Origin: Varroa destructor
Lineage: Eukaryota > Arthropoda > Arachnida > Mesostigmata > Varroidae
Length of the DNA: 64,000 nucleotides
NCBI RefSeq assembly: GCF_002443255.2
Contig: NW_019211459.1
Span: 24,881,388 to 24,945,387, forward strand
Reading direction: 5' to 3'
Below the pieces are notes generated by a model that saw only the letters and a program-made list of their open reading frames with translations, was not told where the DNA came from and did not search any database. The position numbers were made by a program, and so were the translations under genes. Of the stretch, positions 24,197 to 36,290 are shown piece by piece (the first letter of the stretch is position 1; each line of letters opens with the position of its first letter).

Positions 24197-25598
24197 CAGT
24201 ACATTTTACTCCTTAATAAATTGCATACAACGTTGAACATCAAGAACAGTTGGGACGTTTCACATGTGCTGTTTGTTATACTTCAGACGTTCTTTTACAA
24301 ACTGACTTGTCTCGGAACTTACCTTCGTTTCTGTGAAAACTTTAACGAGGAAATTTTTTGCTAGATTTTACATACTCAAGATATTGTATTTAGCGCCCGG
24401 TCGAAACTAAGTTTGTAACTTAGTTATATTGGCTCAGAGTTTCTATAAAATATAATACAATCCAATATGCTATCGGTATTACTATTCCCCCATGCGTGAT
24501 CGTGCACAAAAACCAACCACGAAGAAAGGTAAGTTTTTATAAATAGTTTTTATATTTCTAAACTCATGTAAACCTGAAAATTTATTAACAACTCGACCTT
24601 TAACAAAAGATAGCCGAGCAGCTACGACGTTAGCTCGTTCGACGCATCATCCCTTGCGTATTGTATATGTATGTTGTATAATTGACGCACACAAAATGAA
24701 TCGCATCATACGATAGTATAATCCATGTGTGTATTATATATCCACAAGAAGTAAACCACGTTTAAACTTTGCAAAAGGACTCGTTAACTATTCTACCTAA
24801 TTACTTAAAAAAAGTAAAGCTTAAGATAACGAAAAAAAAAATAACAGATTATTGTTTCACGAGGTTTAAGCCTCGCTAAATAAGTTGAAAGAGCTACGGC
24901 CGAAAAATCTTTCATACAACCACGTACATACACACAGTTCTGCAGACTATGCCAAGAAGCAAACAGCGTGAGAAAAGGAAGCCACATTAAGCGAAAAGTC
25001 TTTGAATACTGCCGGGTAAGTATCGTTTCAGAACCATAGATCACAATACGAAATAAGATGTTTCCACGCCTAAAGGACCAAGTGTCTCTAGGCGAACACA
25101 TTACTACTGCACCATCGGGCGGATTTTTCAGGGAACCTACTTAGCCACTATCGATAGTGCTTTATCAATACGAAATGGTAAGGACAACAAATTTAGATTT
25201 AACAACGGCACTATGTACTATGCAGAGCAGCAGGGTTGGTCCGCTATAGATTTCTCAACTCCCATTAAAAGAAATATGCAGATGTGTCTAGTCGAGGTTT
25301 AGCGAAAACAGCTGACTTTGCCACACATATACCCAAAATTGCCCTCATTCATATCACATAAATTCATTTCTGCAATGCCAAACTACTCCATCTTAAAAAA
25401 CCCTTCTATAAAAACTGAACAAGAGTTCATTAATTTCTCTTAGGTTCGGAAAATATATCGCTGCAGTATCTGGCTCATGTTGTTTCTATAATTAATTTCT
25501 CAAAACTAAACGGTGTCGTATATTTACTTTCAATAATAGTAATAATAAGGAGTTTGCGCCGTATGCCTATATGACTTTGATGGTTAACATATTTCGTA

Positions 25599-25637
25599 AA
25601 GGGCATAAACGAATGGAAACAGCGTGTTTATGCCCTT
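25599..25637. repeat. 12-bp inverted repeat (hairpin)
   Basis: AAGGGCATAAAC at 25599-25610 is perfectly complementary to GTTTATGCCCTT at 25626-25637 across a 15-nt spacer. No T-run or gene end lies next to it, and its function is unknown. Confidence 0.7.
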
Positions 25638-26594
25638 GTTTGTGGGTATCTTATCGTTTTCTAGTTGATCTTTAGAACTATGTATGCTGTAATGATATTA
25701 CAGGGTTGAGGTGATCCGACAACGATGATATTTCTACCGAACAATGTTAATATTATTAAATGAACGAAATTTATAAACACCTCTTATGAGATCGATCTCA
25801 TAATCTGTCTATATAATTTAGTGGGTTGTAAGTCTTCTTAGCGTAACTTGTACAATCATTAATAGTTTACTGACAACGTTCGCAGTACACTCCTGACTGG
25901 CCCCTTAAGTGCGACCACACAAACATCTAAGCTTCGTAGTCGGATGTCAAGAAGAACAGCATATATCCCTGCCACCCCTTTAATATTTAGAATACGTGAA
26001 TATATATATGTCAATGCTCGGAATACCTGTTTTGTATATAGACAAAACGAAGGCATATAGTTAGAATCTAAAACCAAAAACGTTCACATCAGCATGCGCT
26101 CCATCTTTATTTAGTCTGCTATTGAACAATTTGTGATCCGTCTATGGCTGCACTGTCGCACAAGCTGCAACCTAACAAGAGCTGTTCACTTTTCCAAGGC
26201 GGTTTTTTTTTAATCGTTTCCGCAACATCTGTCGCCAAGGTGAAAGTCCGGAGCGACAATGCTCTGTTCTACTGTACCACTGGCGTCAGGACGCCCCCAG
26301 CGTCTTCGAATGCACCAAGTCTTCCCAGTAATTTGTTCCCGCATTAAATAGCTGGAGTCGACTTAGTTGTCCGTTGGGGCGACCAAAGGTGCGGCTTGTT
26401 TCGCCACCTTTCTTGTTGCATGGGTTAAGGACAGGGTTTGATGTGCCTGTGCTTCAGTCCTTTTAATTTCCACCCAGACCCATAGCCATGGGAGCTGTCT
26501 TGCTTAATTACAGTTGTCTGTATGCTAACTAGTCTCGCCTGACCCCGCATCACCTTTGTGATCATCGGTATGCATAGCTTGCAATGGCTAGTAT

Positions 26595-26679
26595 AGTGCG
26601 CTTATCTGTAGAGGGCGCCAACCCAAATACGATAGCCCGACATTACCGCTGTGCCACGCGTCGCGAGCAGTGCGCTTAT
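26595..26679 (-). mobile_element. tRNA-like insertion flanked by 11-bp direct repeats (SINE or tRNA retropseudogene)
   Basis: AGTGCGCTTAT occurs at 26595-26605 and again, identically, at 26669-26679, enclosing 63 bp. Read on the minus strand the enclosed part contains TGGCACAGCGG, a good RNA polymerase III A-box, followed by GGTTGGCGCC, a degenerate B-box. A tRNA-like body with direct repeats on both sides is the signature of a retroposed SINE head or tRNA pseudogene with its target-site duplication. No A-tail or tRNA cloverleaf is evident. The element is short and may be truncated. Confidence 0.5.
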
Positions 26680-28336
26680 TGTTAAGTTACGTATTGTTGC
26701 GCGACACAACTCACCGATAAAATTCAGCGTTCTGGATAATGCGCGGCAAAATAATGTTACACTATTTACGTATTATGCGACCGTACGTTCCGAAGAAGGC
26801 AAGCCGTCAGAAACTGTAATATCTGGTAAGGACAGCAATGAGGCGCTTTTTTTTTTTTAAAAATACAGTCGAATCGTGACATTACAAGAGTCTAGGCACT
26901 TGTTAAATTATTTAGTAGAAACTCGTATTTATGTGCCTTTATGTAAACATGGCGTGAATAACCTTTTGACAAGGTTATACCGGTATCGTTCACAAGAGTA
27001 AGAGCGTTACATTGTGCCGAAAGAATTCAATTAAGTACTGGATTAAATGAAAGAGTACCTTATTCTTTGTGAAAAAGAAGTGCCAGACAGAATCTTCGGG
27101 CTTTCTAACCTAGGTTTCTAGGTTTTTTGACGCCCGCCCGACTAAAAAGACTCTATTTAGGTGGCGTAGATTTCGTCTTAGCTCTCAAGAACATCGAGTT
27201 GACCTTACAGTTGTGACGGGCCTTCTACTTGTATTTCGAAACGCTCGGTGTTAGGCGAACCACGACACCCACGTGCCAATCTGTACCCCCCTGCGCGATT
27301 CTGGAGAGTAACACTTTCGACTCCAGCAAACTCCAGTCGGCCAATCAACCAGCAATTACACACAGAGATGTTTTCTAAATTGGTTTGAGCTCAGAATTCG
27401 TTAGTAAAGGAAATAACGGCCGAGCACCTTCAGGTACGCACGCCCCACAGTCTGTGCCTGTCTGTTTTGCTCAGTGTGATGAATAGCTAATCACGGACGG
27501 GTATGCATTGGTAATAAGGGACAAAGTTACATAGAGGCGCTAATACGGCATTATTCTCTACTGCCATTGCTGCTGTCGCTGTTACTGACTCATTCCCGTA
27601 GAATAAGCACTGGGGGTTATCTCTGGCCCCAGGCCACGAACCCCACGCTCGGCCAACAGGAAAAGCGCCAATCGACTGGGGAAGACACGTTGAGATAACA
27701 AAGAGTATGCTACTAAAGATCAAATGGAAAAAATCAAATGAACCCGCGCGTTACTCCATCAGCAATCATGTATACTAAATGCACACATATTAATTACATT
27801 TGAGATGTCTGTCAACTCATTGATAAGTAGTTGCGTTTGACAAATGAATTTAAAGATGGAAACTGAGGAGGCGTTGTGGTGAGTATAGGGCGTATCGATA
27901 TGTGTGTACTAACAATTTGTATATATCAAATTTTACGTATATTGATCTAATTTGTGAAGTAGCCATGTTCAAAAATGGATCCATTCTATCCACAGTCGAT
28001 TGCTGCGACCAGCAATTTCACCTACGGCATTACATGCCGCTAAAGATTCCAGAATATCTCGGTGCCCTCGCAAAATGGTTCGATCGATGATCGTATTTTT
28101 GCTCTTATTGCGTTTAGCATCATGGCGTTTGGATCGAATAGAGGCCATCTCGCATGAGATATCACCAAGGCGTTTGCAAAAAGACGATGCAAGTTAACTT
28201 GCAGGAGTGATCTGCTTTTTTCTATGTAAGGTCAGTTAAAATTGTCTATTTAGAACTTGACTTTTTTTTACAAGTCCATATTGGTACAAAGAACTCTAGA
28301 CAAATCTATAATTATCGACTTCGAGGTATAAAATGC

Positions 28337-28340
<4 letters not shown>

Positions 28341-28378
<38 letters not shown>
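28341..28378. repeat. (TA)n microsatellite
   Basis: A pure TA run of about 38 bases. Confidence 0.95.
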
Positions 28379-28381
<3 letters not shown>

Positions 28382-29101
28382 GAAGGTCGAAGTAACTAGA
28401 TCGAAGGATTTAGGGGCGTTGAAATAGCGTCGAGGGAGGGGGTCGGTGGCATATAGTCTGGAGTGGGCGGCCGAAGTCAGGCGACCTTTACGCGTATCCC
28501 TGTCTTATCGTTCAGTCATGAGCCTATTGAAGTATGTTAGCGGTGAGCGGTCCAGTTCTACGAAGTGACTGGCCAGGGAGAAGATGTACCCACTCAACGA
28601 CATGCGAACTACGCTTTGTTTGTGTTGCAGCATTTGTCTGATGTTTGACTCAGACTTTGTCAGTTCGCTTCGTATGTGAAGTCGATAACGTATGCATTAA
28701 TGGACGCATGCATACATTTGGCGCGCATTTGTATACGCATATATTTCGCAGATGTGGGTATTTGATTATATGTACGTGCGTGTATATGTACGTGCGCCTT
28801 GAACCCCAAAACAGTTTCCGTTCTTAACGTCATTGAATTGTATAGCAAAAACTTAAAAAAATTACGTCTGCAATATCATTGCGGAAATAAATTAGGGTGT
28901 ATTATGTTATTTTTGAAGAGGGTCGTAGTATCGTCACAGAGAACATATAATTAAATTGAACGTCTAATCTGCTGCATTATTTTTTACCGGTTTGTCATAG
29001 ATGAGCTCATCTTTGCTCTGCTTGATAATAACATCCTATTACTACTGATTATCTATGAGCAACTTACCCTTTCATGTGGATCAATTTGTGTATTTTTTAA
29101 A

Positions 29102-29119
29102 AATATATATATATATATA
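29102..29119. repeat. (TA)n microsatellite
   Basis: A TA tract of about 18 bases following an A-rich stretch. Confidence 0.9.
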
Positions 29120-31943
29120 GAATATTTACGTATGATTATTTAGTTAGCCTTCTGGGCGCTATTTTACAGCGACGTAATGTCTTAAACGTTTACGATTTTT
29201 GCAAAAAAAATGTCATTAACATGTGTTGTTGTTCATTTAATATAACACTGGACGTTTTTCGTGTCCGGCCGTCGTTTATGAGGATAGTTGTGTGCGTTAT
29301 TGTTTCAATGAATATATCAATTGGCGAGCTATTCGATCGATGAGCAAATCTGACCCACACTGCGGTGGTTATCACCCCAACTAACCCATTTCGTGCTTGA
29401 AAAACGGTCCAATAATCCCTTTATGAAAGATATTTGATAAAGGTAATCGCGCGGACATTATTGGGAAAAACTGCGTTATTAAGAAATAATTTGCAATCGC
29501 GCGTATTTGCTAAATCTGTAGACGTGGTGAAACGGGTTAATCGAGAGATCCTCAATTCATATTAAATCTAGTTGTCACAAAGACGTACATCCTTGAATCG
29601 ATGCGAAACAGGTCACTGGATGAACCTCTTCATAACCCCAGCTAGTTAGTGACATGAAAATCATGGCTATTCTGGGACCTTCTAGCCGAACGCCAGAGGT
29701 TAACTAAAAGGTTATATTAGTTATTATACAATGAGGTGCATAGGGTCTGTTTGTCTTGAGCTCGATGGTGCAGCATTGCTACGAAAACGTCGACTAGTAA
29801 TAGCTGGAAGACGACGACGACCTGGCCGGTCTTACACCTATCGAATGTATATATAATTAGCATAGTGGAACACGTATGTAGTAGAAAAAGTTCCCAAATA
29901 TCCCTGTTCTAAAAATCTACTGTATTTTTTACCGAACGTAAATAAGGTGAAATTCCCCCCCAGGCGGTTCCCCTGCTTTCCAACCAATCGAAATGTAAGT
30001 ATTTCTTTAGTTTTCAAGGTTTACATGATAGAAACAAAAAATCCGAAAATATGCCGCTGTTGAAAACGTTTTTGTGTAGGTAACAATTGAAATGTAGGCT
30101 TTACGAGGAAAGTCTATATTCAAAGCGCTTTTAAAAAGATCAGATCTTTTTTTTTTTGGAAACCTTTATTTATCCATCTATAGAATACTTGTTTCAAATT
30201 ACTATTAAATAGAATATTTGGAGAGCAGACTTGTGCCCCGGGTTCCACTATCATCACAGGAGCAAGACATATGGAGGTCGATATTTGAGCACGTTCCTTG
30301 CCACTGCGCTGATGATATTACAATTGCTATTGGTCATCTAGCGCCAGCTAATCGAGCGGTTATTTAACGTCCTACATACTTCTTCGTAGGACGAAGAACC
30401 TGCGTTTCTATGCCCTTTTCTTCCTGTTATAGCAAAAGTTGATTTCAGCTGTTGTACTCTCAGGGACTAATGCAGCTTTTGTTCCACTGCATTTTCTGCG
30501 GACTCCGTAAAATGGTAATCTTCGATACAATGCTTCTACAAACGTTCTTCAATTTTCTCCACACATACTTGTGTCAACATCTGGACACACATATAATTAT
30601 CATTGTGCCTTAGTAGAACTTTCGAAGACCAACAGGAACAAATCAAAATGCTAAGAGAAACAGACCCCGTGAAAAAATGTGGGCCGCCAGCCGTCGTGTT
30701 GAACCCTGCGACCTCGGCTTCCGCGAAGGGGTTCGTTTCAGCGTCCTTCGCGTCCAGTCACCTCTTCACTTTGATCAGCAGCTACTTCATTCTGGGCCTA
30801 CCCGGACCTTCTGAACTGGAGACTGCCTATAAAGCTCGTCGCGCACACAAGACCTTTCCTGCTAGTCGCCGGGAGCCCACGGCCAGACCCAGCGGGAGAT
30901 AATACGACTTCAGCTGAGCTACCGCGCATGCTATTCTCGTCGATACCAAACTGACCTAGCAAGATTCAACGGACAGCGAAGTTAGGTGCAATGCTGATAC
31001 AGTCGGTGGCAGTCGCTTTCAAGTTCCTACCTGCACGTGTAGAAGTGGTAGCCGAGTTTAGGGGACCCGGATTCAAACGGCCTTCGAACCCTGTCAGTGT
31101 CACTGAGTTTGGGAGGCTCAGCGCCATTGTGATGTTCGACGCCATAAAACGAATATCAGATATTGATAGCTAGCGGTCAGCCAGATCACCTGCTAGTAAT
31201 CCCCTACCCTATGGTCAGAAGTGTTTTCAGGATTCCCCTGCCACGTCACGCGCCAACACAATCGATATCATTAAGCCACATTACTAAACTCAACTCATAT
31301 AATCGAGCCGGGTCAATCAATATTGACCCTGATCAACTAGCTCATTTATTCCTAAGCACGTCATAGAAAAAGATGCAACTGGGATTTTTCGTCAATGTTT
31401 GTTTGTTTCAGTTTGTGTTTTGCGCAAGTGCATCGGGTGATTCTACTCCGCGCGAGATGCTGATAATACGTTTTGTTCAACAATATCTTTAGGCATAGTA
31501 TCATATCATGGTCGTCTTGCATGTAGCACACATGCTGTGACCACCGCCCGTTCTACCTGATAGTTACAAAACACACAATAAAAAATACTTTTTCGGAATG
31601 GATAGTAATTGACAGTTTTTTTTTTTTTTTTTTCAGGTGCTGTGCTTGCTAGCTGCCTTTATGACATCTTGAATATCGATTCAACTATAAAGTTGAAAAC
31701 GTTAAGCCCATCAGCACGTATTATCCACCAGGGTCGCAATATTGTACATTAATCCGTCCGTGCAGACGAGTCCGCGCATCTAAGCAGACTATAAACATAC
31801 TGGTTACATATCATGATCCATTCAATTCCTGGTGAATTGCCACTTACCACGTATTGTTCCATGGTATCGGGGCGAACTGGGGTAGCAGTGATCTACGAGA
31901 ATCTGCGGCAGGCCGAAGGGTATTTTGCCTCGCACTTAGTTCT

Positions 31944-32104
31944 ATGGACCCCGTCGCACTGCCGTGGCCCGCTCTTCCATCGCCACTCAGTAAATCCGTT
32001 CATCAGCTGATTCGCATTATCTCTTGCTCTTTTCCTAAGCTGTGCCCCGCTTTAAACCTGTTCCAGTCCTCTACCTCCTGGACTGTGGTCTTCTACAACA
32101 CGAG
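31944..32104 (+). CDS. Small membrane protein, candidate exon 1
   Basis: Only one frame stays open to the donor at 32104. The encoded sequence is Pro/Ser/Leu-rich and not clearly membrane-spanning, so the upstream part may be intron or untranslated. The last 39 bases, after a pyrimidine-rich tract ending CCAG, may be the only true coding part. Confidence 0.3.
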
Positions 32105-33616
32105 GTAAGCTAGGTTCATGGGTAAAAAGATGCGAGATAGCATATATGACCTCGCAGGCGTGAAAACAGTAAATGAGGTCGGTCAGACCCACACACATGT
32201 CGTGTTTCACACTCAAGCACACATACACACACACACACACGCAGATACATTGGCGGATCGGCACAGCTCACTCAGAAGTGCCATTATCTTGACGAGGTAC
32301 GGAGAAGACATCAGCAGCGTGCCGTCCTGCTGCATCAGCCACCAGCGCGATTTCCTCATCGAAATTTTGTTGCGTAGACCAGACGATTTTGCCGGCAGAC
32401 TATGGGTGTCGCTACTCCACGCCTTGTTTTTTTTCTTATTGGCAGGTGCACGATAGGCTACTTCACGATAGTCACAGTCGGTATTGCCGATGCTATTGGT
32501 ATCTGCGTAGTTCCAGCTATGACGGTCAGTGCCAATGTGAGTCTGTGAAAAATCGACTGCTGGGAATCACGGTGGGTGTAAACATTCACTCATTTTGCCG
32601 TAGTCGCATGGTAATAAGACGAAGCACTACCTATTCCGTATGGGTAAAATATAGCTAGGCTGAGATTCAAGGAATCGTCACTGGAATATGATGTAAGAAC
32701 AATGAGAGCGGCCAAAAAACACTGTCATATTTCAAGCTCCGTACGTAAAGGATTTCGATTTTTCTATTATGGAAAGCTGATACGATTATTAAGTGATAAG
32801 TTTTAATGTTGTCTTGTACCCATTAAGGTAGTTCTATATAAAGCTAATCAAAGTAACCGTATATATATATATATATATATATATGTGGTTTTTCTAAAAC
32901 TTCCTTATAACGGATGTATGATATATTGGTTCAACGAACTAGCGCAATTTTCTGATCCGTATGATTACTGATCATTGCTAATCATTAGCGTAGCTTGATA
33001 AACTCTCTACGGATACTATGCATCAAGTTGAAGACACCATTTATGATTGCCAGTAGGTATTGCTTCTTTTAAAGTATATACTATTTATACTTGCACGGAC
33101 GGGCAGGTAAAATCAGCGCTTTGAGGAATACGTATGATTATGTTCGTTCATCTTCAACTACTTTATTCCAACTGATGTTCAAAAATCGCCTGCTCATTTC
33201 ACTCCAAAAGCGTATTCTCAGCTGTCTATTAACAGTCAGCCCCGTCAACGCGTGCATATTGCAATACCTAATTGTGTCGTAATAATTTGCTTGATTCAGG
33301 AGTTCGCAAGCACAAGAACACATCGATTTGAGTTCATCTCACCCAGATCAGAGCTGCGTGCTTTCTGCCTGGCTCCAACTCCCTATTGTTATCGTTTACT
33401 CTGTATTTTTGGGTGAACCAACCTTTGTTTAAACAGTGCACATTGCAGACCAGTGAAAACAAATAAAAACACGTTTGCCTACAGGTAAACGCTTCCAAGT
33501 ATTGCTACAAATCGTTGCCCAACGTAGTTGTCTATTGGACAGTTTTGCAGTTGCCGGCATACAATATATTCGCCTTCTCCGATTGGCCTACTAAGGGGAA
33601 GTGGTCAGCCATTTAA
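31944..33616 (+). CDS. Predicted small membrane protein, 3 exons, about 127 aa (5' end uncertain)
   Basis: The proposed coding sequence joins 31944-32104, 32446-32536 and 33485-33616. Exon 1 ends ACG AG|GTAAGC (phase 2), exon 2 supplies the matching G and ends AAT|GTGAGT in phase 0, and exon 3 follows CTACAG in phase 0 and ends at TAA. The phases fit without adjustment, which supports the model. Exon 2 encodes a clear membrane segment (IGYFTIVTVGIADAIGICVV). Exon 3 has a second, more amphipathic one (VVVYWTVLQLPAYNIFAF) and a charged C-terminus. I do not recognise the family; it could be a partial tetraspan protein. The exon 1 start is the weak point. ATG 31944 is one choice, but acceptor-like sites at about 31990, 32036 and 32065 could mean that earlier exons exist. 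Confidence 0.45.
32225..32240. repeat. (AC)n microsatellite
   Basis: Eight AC units inside the first intron of the predicted small membrane protein gene. Confidence 0.9.
32446..32536 (+). CDS. Small membrane protein, exon 2 (membrane segment)
   Basis: A T-rich tract ending GGCAG precedes it and GTGAGT follows it. In the only matching frame, all thirty codons are hydrophobic or small, a composition hard to obtain by chance together with two good splice sites. Confidence 0.55.
32861..32884. repeat. (TA)n microsatellite
   Basis: Twelve TA units within the second intron of the predicted small membrane protein gene. Confidence 0.95.
33485..33616 (+). CDS. Small membrane protein, terminal exon 3
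   Basis: Acceptor TTGCCTACAG, then 43 codons and TAA. It contains NASKYCYKS followed by the VVVYWTVLQLPAY stretch and a Lys/Trp-containing end. An Asn-x-Ser site (NAS) near its start could be glycosylated if lumenal. Confidence 0.5.
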   Translation, partial: VNASKYCYKSLPNVVVYWTVLQLPAYNIFAFSDWPTKGKWSAI

Positions 33617-34599
33617 ATGCGTACGTCTGCTCCTTGTGCGTGCTAGTGTTTGCTGATACGCGGACGTTACGCCGCCGTCGAGCTAATACTTACCATCTAG
33701 ACCTTCAAAGTTTGCCAATCTTAGAACTACTTCTATTTAGCAGCAGCAATGGCAGTAGTGGAGCCTTAGATGGGGTCTTTCGAACTGTCGGAGTAGAGCT
33801 TGGAGCGCAAGCTAAGCGGGGGCTAGATTCGAACGGCCTAGGGGCAGAAAACCGTCAGGACGCGTTAGGCTCGAATCATGAAGAATGGTGGTTCTGGAAA
33901 ATCCAACGACCTTTCCCCGTGCCCTTATCAATGTGTGCCTTCTTTTCGGGCGTCCCCACTGTAGTTTCCAGGGCGACTGCTGCCCATTGTCCCCCCGCCA
34001 CAGCTCCAATTCGTGCCGGGTCGGCTTGAGTCGGCTCAGGGTGTGTAAGTCAGTACTCTCGTTGTCGGTCGGACGCAGCGACCCGAGGGATCTCTTGCCC
34101 TCCTTCCTTTTCAAACCTTTTTTTCGAAAAAAAAAAACTTTGTGCAAATCTATTACAAGTATTGTATTTTGCTATTTCTATCTTTACGCCTTCAGCAAAA
34201 ACAACGCTCGCTCATAACTCTTTGCTTCATCAGATTTTCCAGCTAGCAATTTACCTCGCCTTCTGCCGAGGCCGCTGTTACGCTATTGATTTGTATCGTT
34301 TCTGCTAAGGCAAACTAGTATGTCAGCTAAGAGTTGAATTTGTAATACATGGAGCAGGAGCATGACTACAACATAGAATAGTTCGGCTGATAATTCGTTC
34401 GCTGTAGTTCCGGATGCCCCTGAAATCCCTAATCCAACAAGGTAGAAGTAGCACATCTAGATGCTATAGTCCCTCACCGCCGCAGCTGAAATCTTGCGCT
34501 GATCACATTAGCTGGTTACACAAAAGCCAAATGCTAAGTTTGGGACAGTGTTACTCGAACAAGGTGGCTGGTGCCCTTAGTCGAAGTTAGCGGCAAATC
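33617..34599. other. 3' flank of small membrane protein gene and approach to the CpG island
   Basis: GC rises through this stretch. A 142-codon open frame at 33601-34029 overlaps the terminal exon in another frame and has no family features. No clear polyadenylation signal was found. Confidence 0.45.
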
Positions 34600-36290
34600 A
34601 AGCAGAAGGACATTCCAGCGAAAGAGTTCAGAAATGTTGGACCCCGCCGTCTCGTGAGAGAGTGCTCAGTGCCAACGGTAGTGGATAGGCGTAAGGGCTG
34701 CCTAGTAGCGCCAGGCCGATTCTGGATCGTGGCGGCCCTCGCCACCGTGCCTGACACAGAAAAAGCTGGGAGCCGAATCAAACGGGCCGTTGGCTGCCGC
34801 CGCAGCCGGCACTGTCAATCCATCTCTCTTTCCTGCATTGCTTTCTAAGCAAGACAAAAAACAGTCGGAGAAGTTCGACTTCCTGACACAGGACGCCAGT
34901 CACGGCAACAACGGCGGCCGTTTAAAGGGAAAACCTCTTCTTCCAAAGAAAGAAACAGTCCGCGAGGGCGGCTGAGAGAAGGACAGAGGCAGGACGCAGG
35001 AAAAAGAGACCTTTGCTCTTTTTTCCTCCGTGCTGCTCACACGTGTGGTAATGGATGCCCCTGGGGCAGCCCCCAAGGGGATGCCAGATTTTGTTGGCTT
35101 GATGCGTTGCCAGGGGGTGCTACGAATGGGAATGGGTAAGCAAAGGTTGCAGTGGTGGCAGCAGCAATAGCAGCGGGGATAGGACAGGGGGCAAAAGGAA
35201 GCTGGTCGTCGTCTCGACGGATTCCCAGCCGGAGTCCGGACGCAGCACGAGAACCAAACAGCTTCATAGCGGACTAAGTTGAGGGGGCGAGCAGCATTGC
35301 TACCCAAGTTGGAATAGATTGTTGGGGCGGGCACGACTAGAGGGAATAGACAAAGATTCCAAAGCTCCCTTCGTCCTCGTCATCGTCGTGGTCCAGCCAA
35401 GCCAGCTAACCCTCTGGAGTCTATCCAGCGACAGCGGGCCTGTCTCTATTGGCGTTCTCCTTGGCCGCGCTTCTCTCGATGTGCCCCTCACTGTAGCGGT
35501 AGCTGACATTGGTCGTGCTGCTAGCGTGCTAGTGCGTGATGGTAGTAGATGGGAGTGCGTCGAGCGAGCCTGCTGAGGCCAAGGCAGCGGTCGAAATGGG
35601 ATGGGCGCGAGAGCTCTTCACTTGGGTCTCTGCTGCCCTGTCCCGCCAACAACTCTACAGCAAAGAACACCCCGGTCGTTCTATCGTGCTGCTAGCGAGT
35701 GTAGGCCAATAGAGACGGGGGCAATTCAGCAGCAAGGAACCCAAGCGGCAGCGACGGCGGCGGCGCTATGGGCTGCTCAGCAGAAGCAGGCCTGTCTGGC
35801 CTACGTACGTACAATGTGGACAAGTATTCCGTTTTAACAGCAGCGTAGGCAACTATCAGTGCCAGCACTGCAGACGCGGGCAGCACCAGCACATCACTAG
35901 TAAACCAGACGGCAGAGTGCCAGAAAGAACAAAGGAACGACCGGATGACGCGAATGAAAAGACCAGCCAGCCAACCAACCGTCCCCTGAGCCATGAGTGA
36001 GCCTGGCTGGAGCAGCAACGAGCAGGCGCTCGTGAACCACCACCACGGCCATCGCCTCCGCCATCCAGCAGCCCCCAGTGAGCGCGCCCCGTAGACATAT
36101 TGAACTACTGCCGCCATCGCTAGTACCGCCGCTGCCGTCGGTTAGGCGCCAGCGGCAGCCGGGCCCGCCAAGAGGCGGCATCTGGGCGGAGCACCCAACA
36201 CCCGCTCCGCCCCCCGACCGCGGCGCCTCTAGCGGCGCTTGTGCGAACCTCACAGAGTAATGGCAGCCAGACAGTGATGAGCGCTGAAAG
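34600..36290. promoter_or_regulatory. CpG-rich island, likely promoter region of Lim1
   Basis: This 1.7-kb block is much richer in G, C and CpG than its surroundings, with many overlapping open frames on both strands that are a by-product of the low stop-codon density. It lies upstream of the Lim1 first coding exon on the same strand, as expected for the promoter of a developmental regulator. No TATA box or initiator could be assigned with confidence. Boundaries are judged by eye. Confidence 0.5.

Larger units (their letters stand above)
19806..26594. other. Intergenic DNA, no gene supported
   Basis: AT-rich, with AAT-type low-complexity sequence at about 21099-21131. The most gene-like stretch is a minus-strand frame at 23253-23567 with balanced amino-acid composition and a possible acceptor just 5' of its body, but no family match or partner exon is apparent. 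Other frames are of chance length. Confidence 0.5.
26680..31943. other. Intergenic DNA, no gene supported
   Basis: Mostly AT-rich. A 40-codon frame at 28075-28197 begins with a signal-peptide-like stretch (MVRSMIVFLLLL) but is very short and lacks a donor. GC-richer sequence at 30640-31140 contains tRNA-like A-box and B-box patterns on both strands. At 31618-31636 a long T tract ending CAG forms a strong acceptor followed by a 12-codon hydrophobic frame that soon stops. Confidence 0.5.

Noticed and set aside
28075..28197. 40-codon frame with a signal-like N-terminus
   Set aside because: Too short to support without expression or conservation; no donor at its end.
33601..34029. 142-codon plus-strand frame
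   Set aside because: It overlaps the predicted terminal exon in a different frame and lies in rising-GC DNA where stops are rare.
34790..36260. Many overlapping open frames on both strands
   Set aside because: They are explained by high GC and low stop density in the CpG island; none shows domain features or good splice sites.
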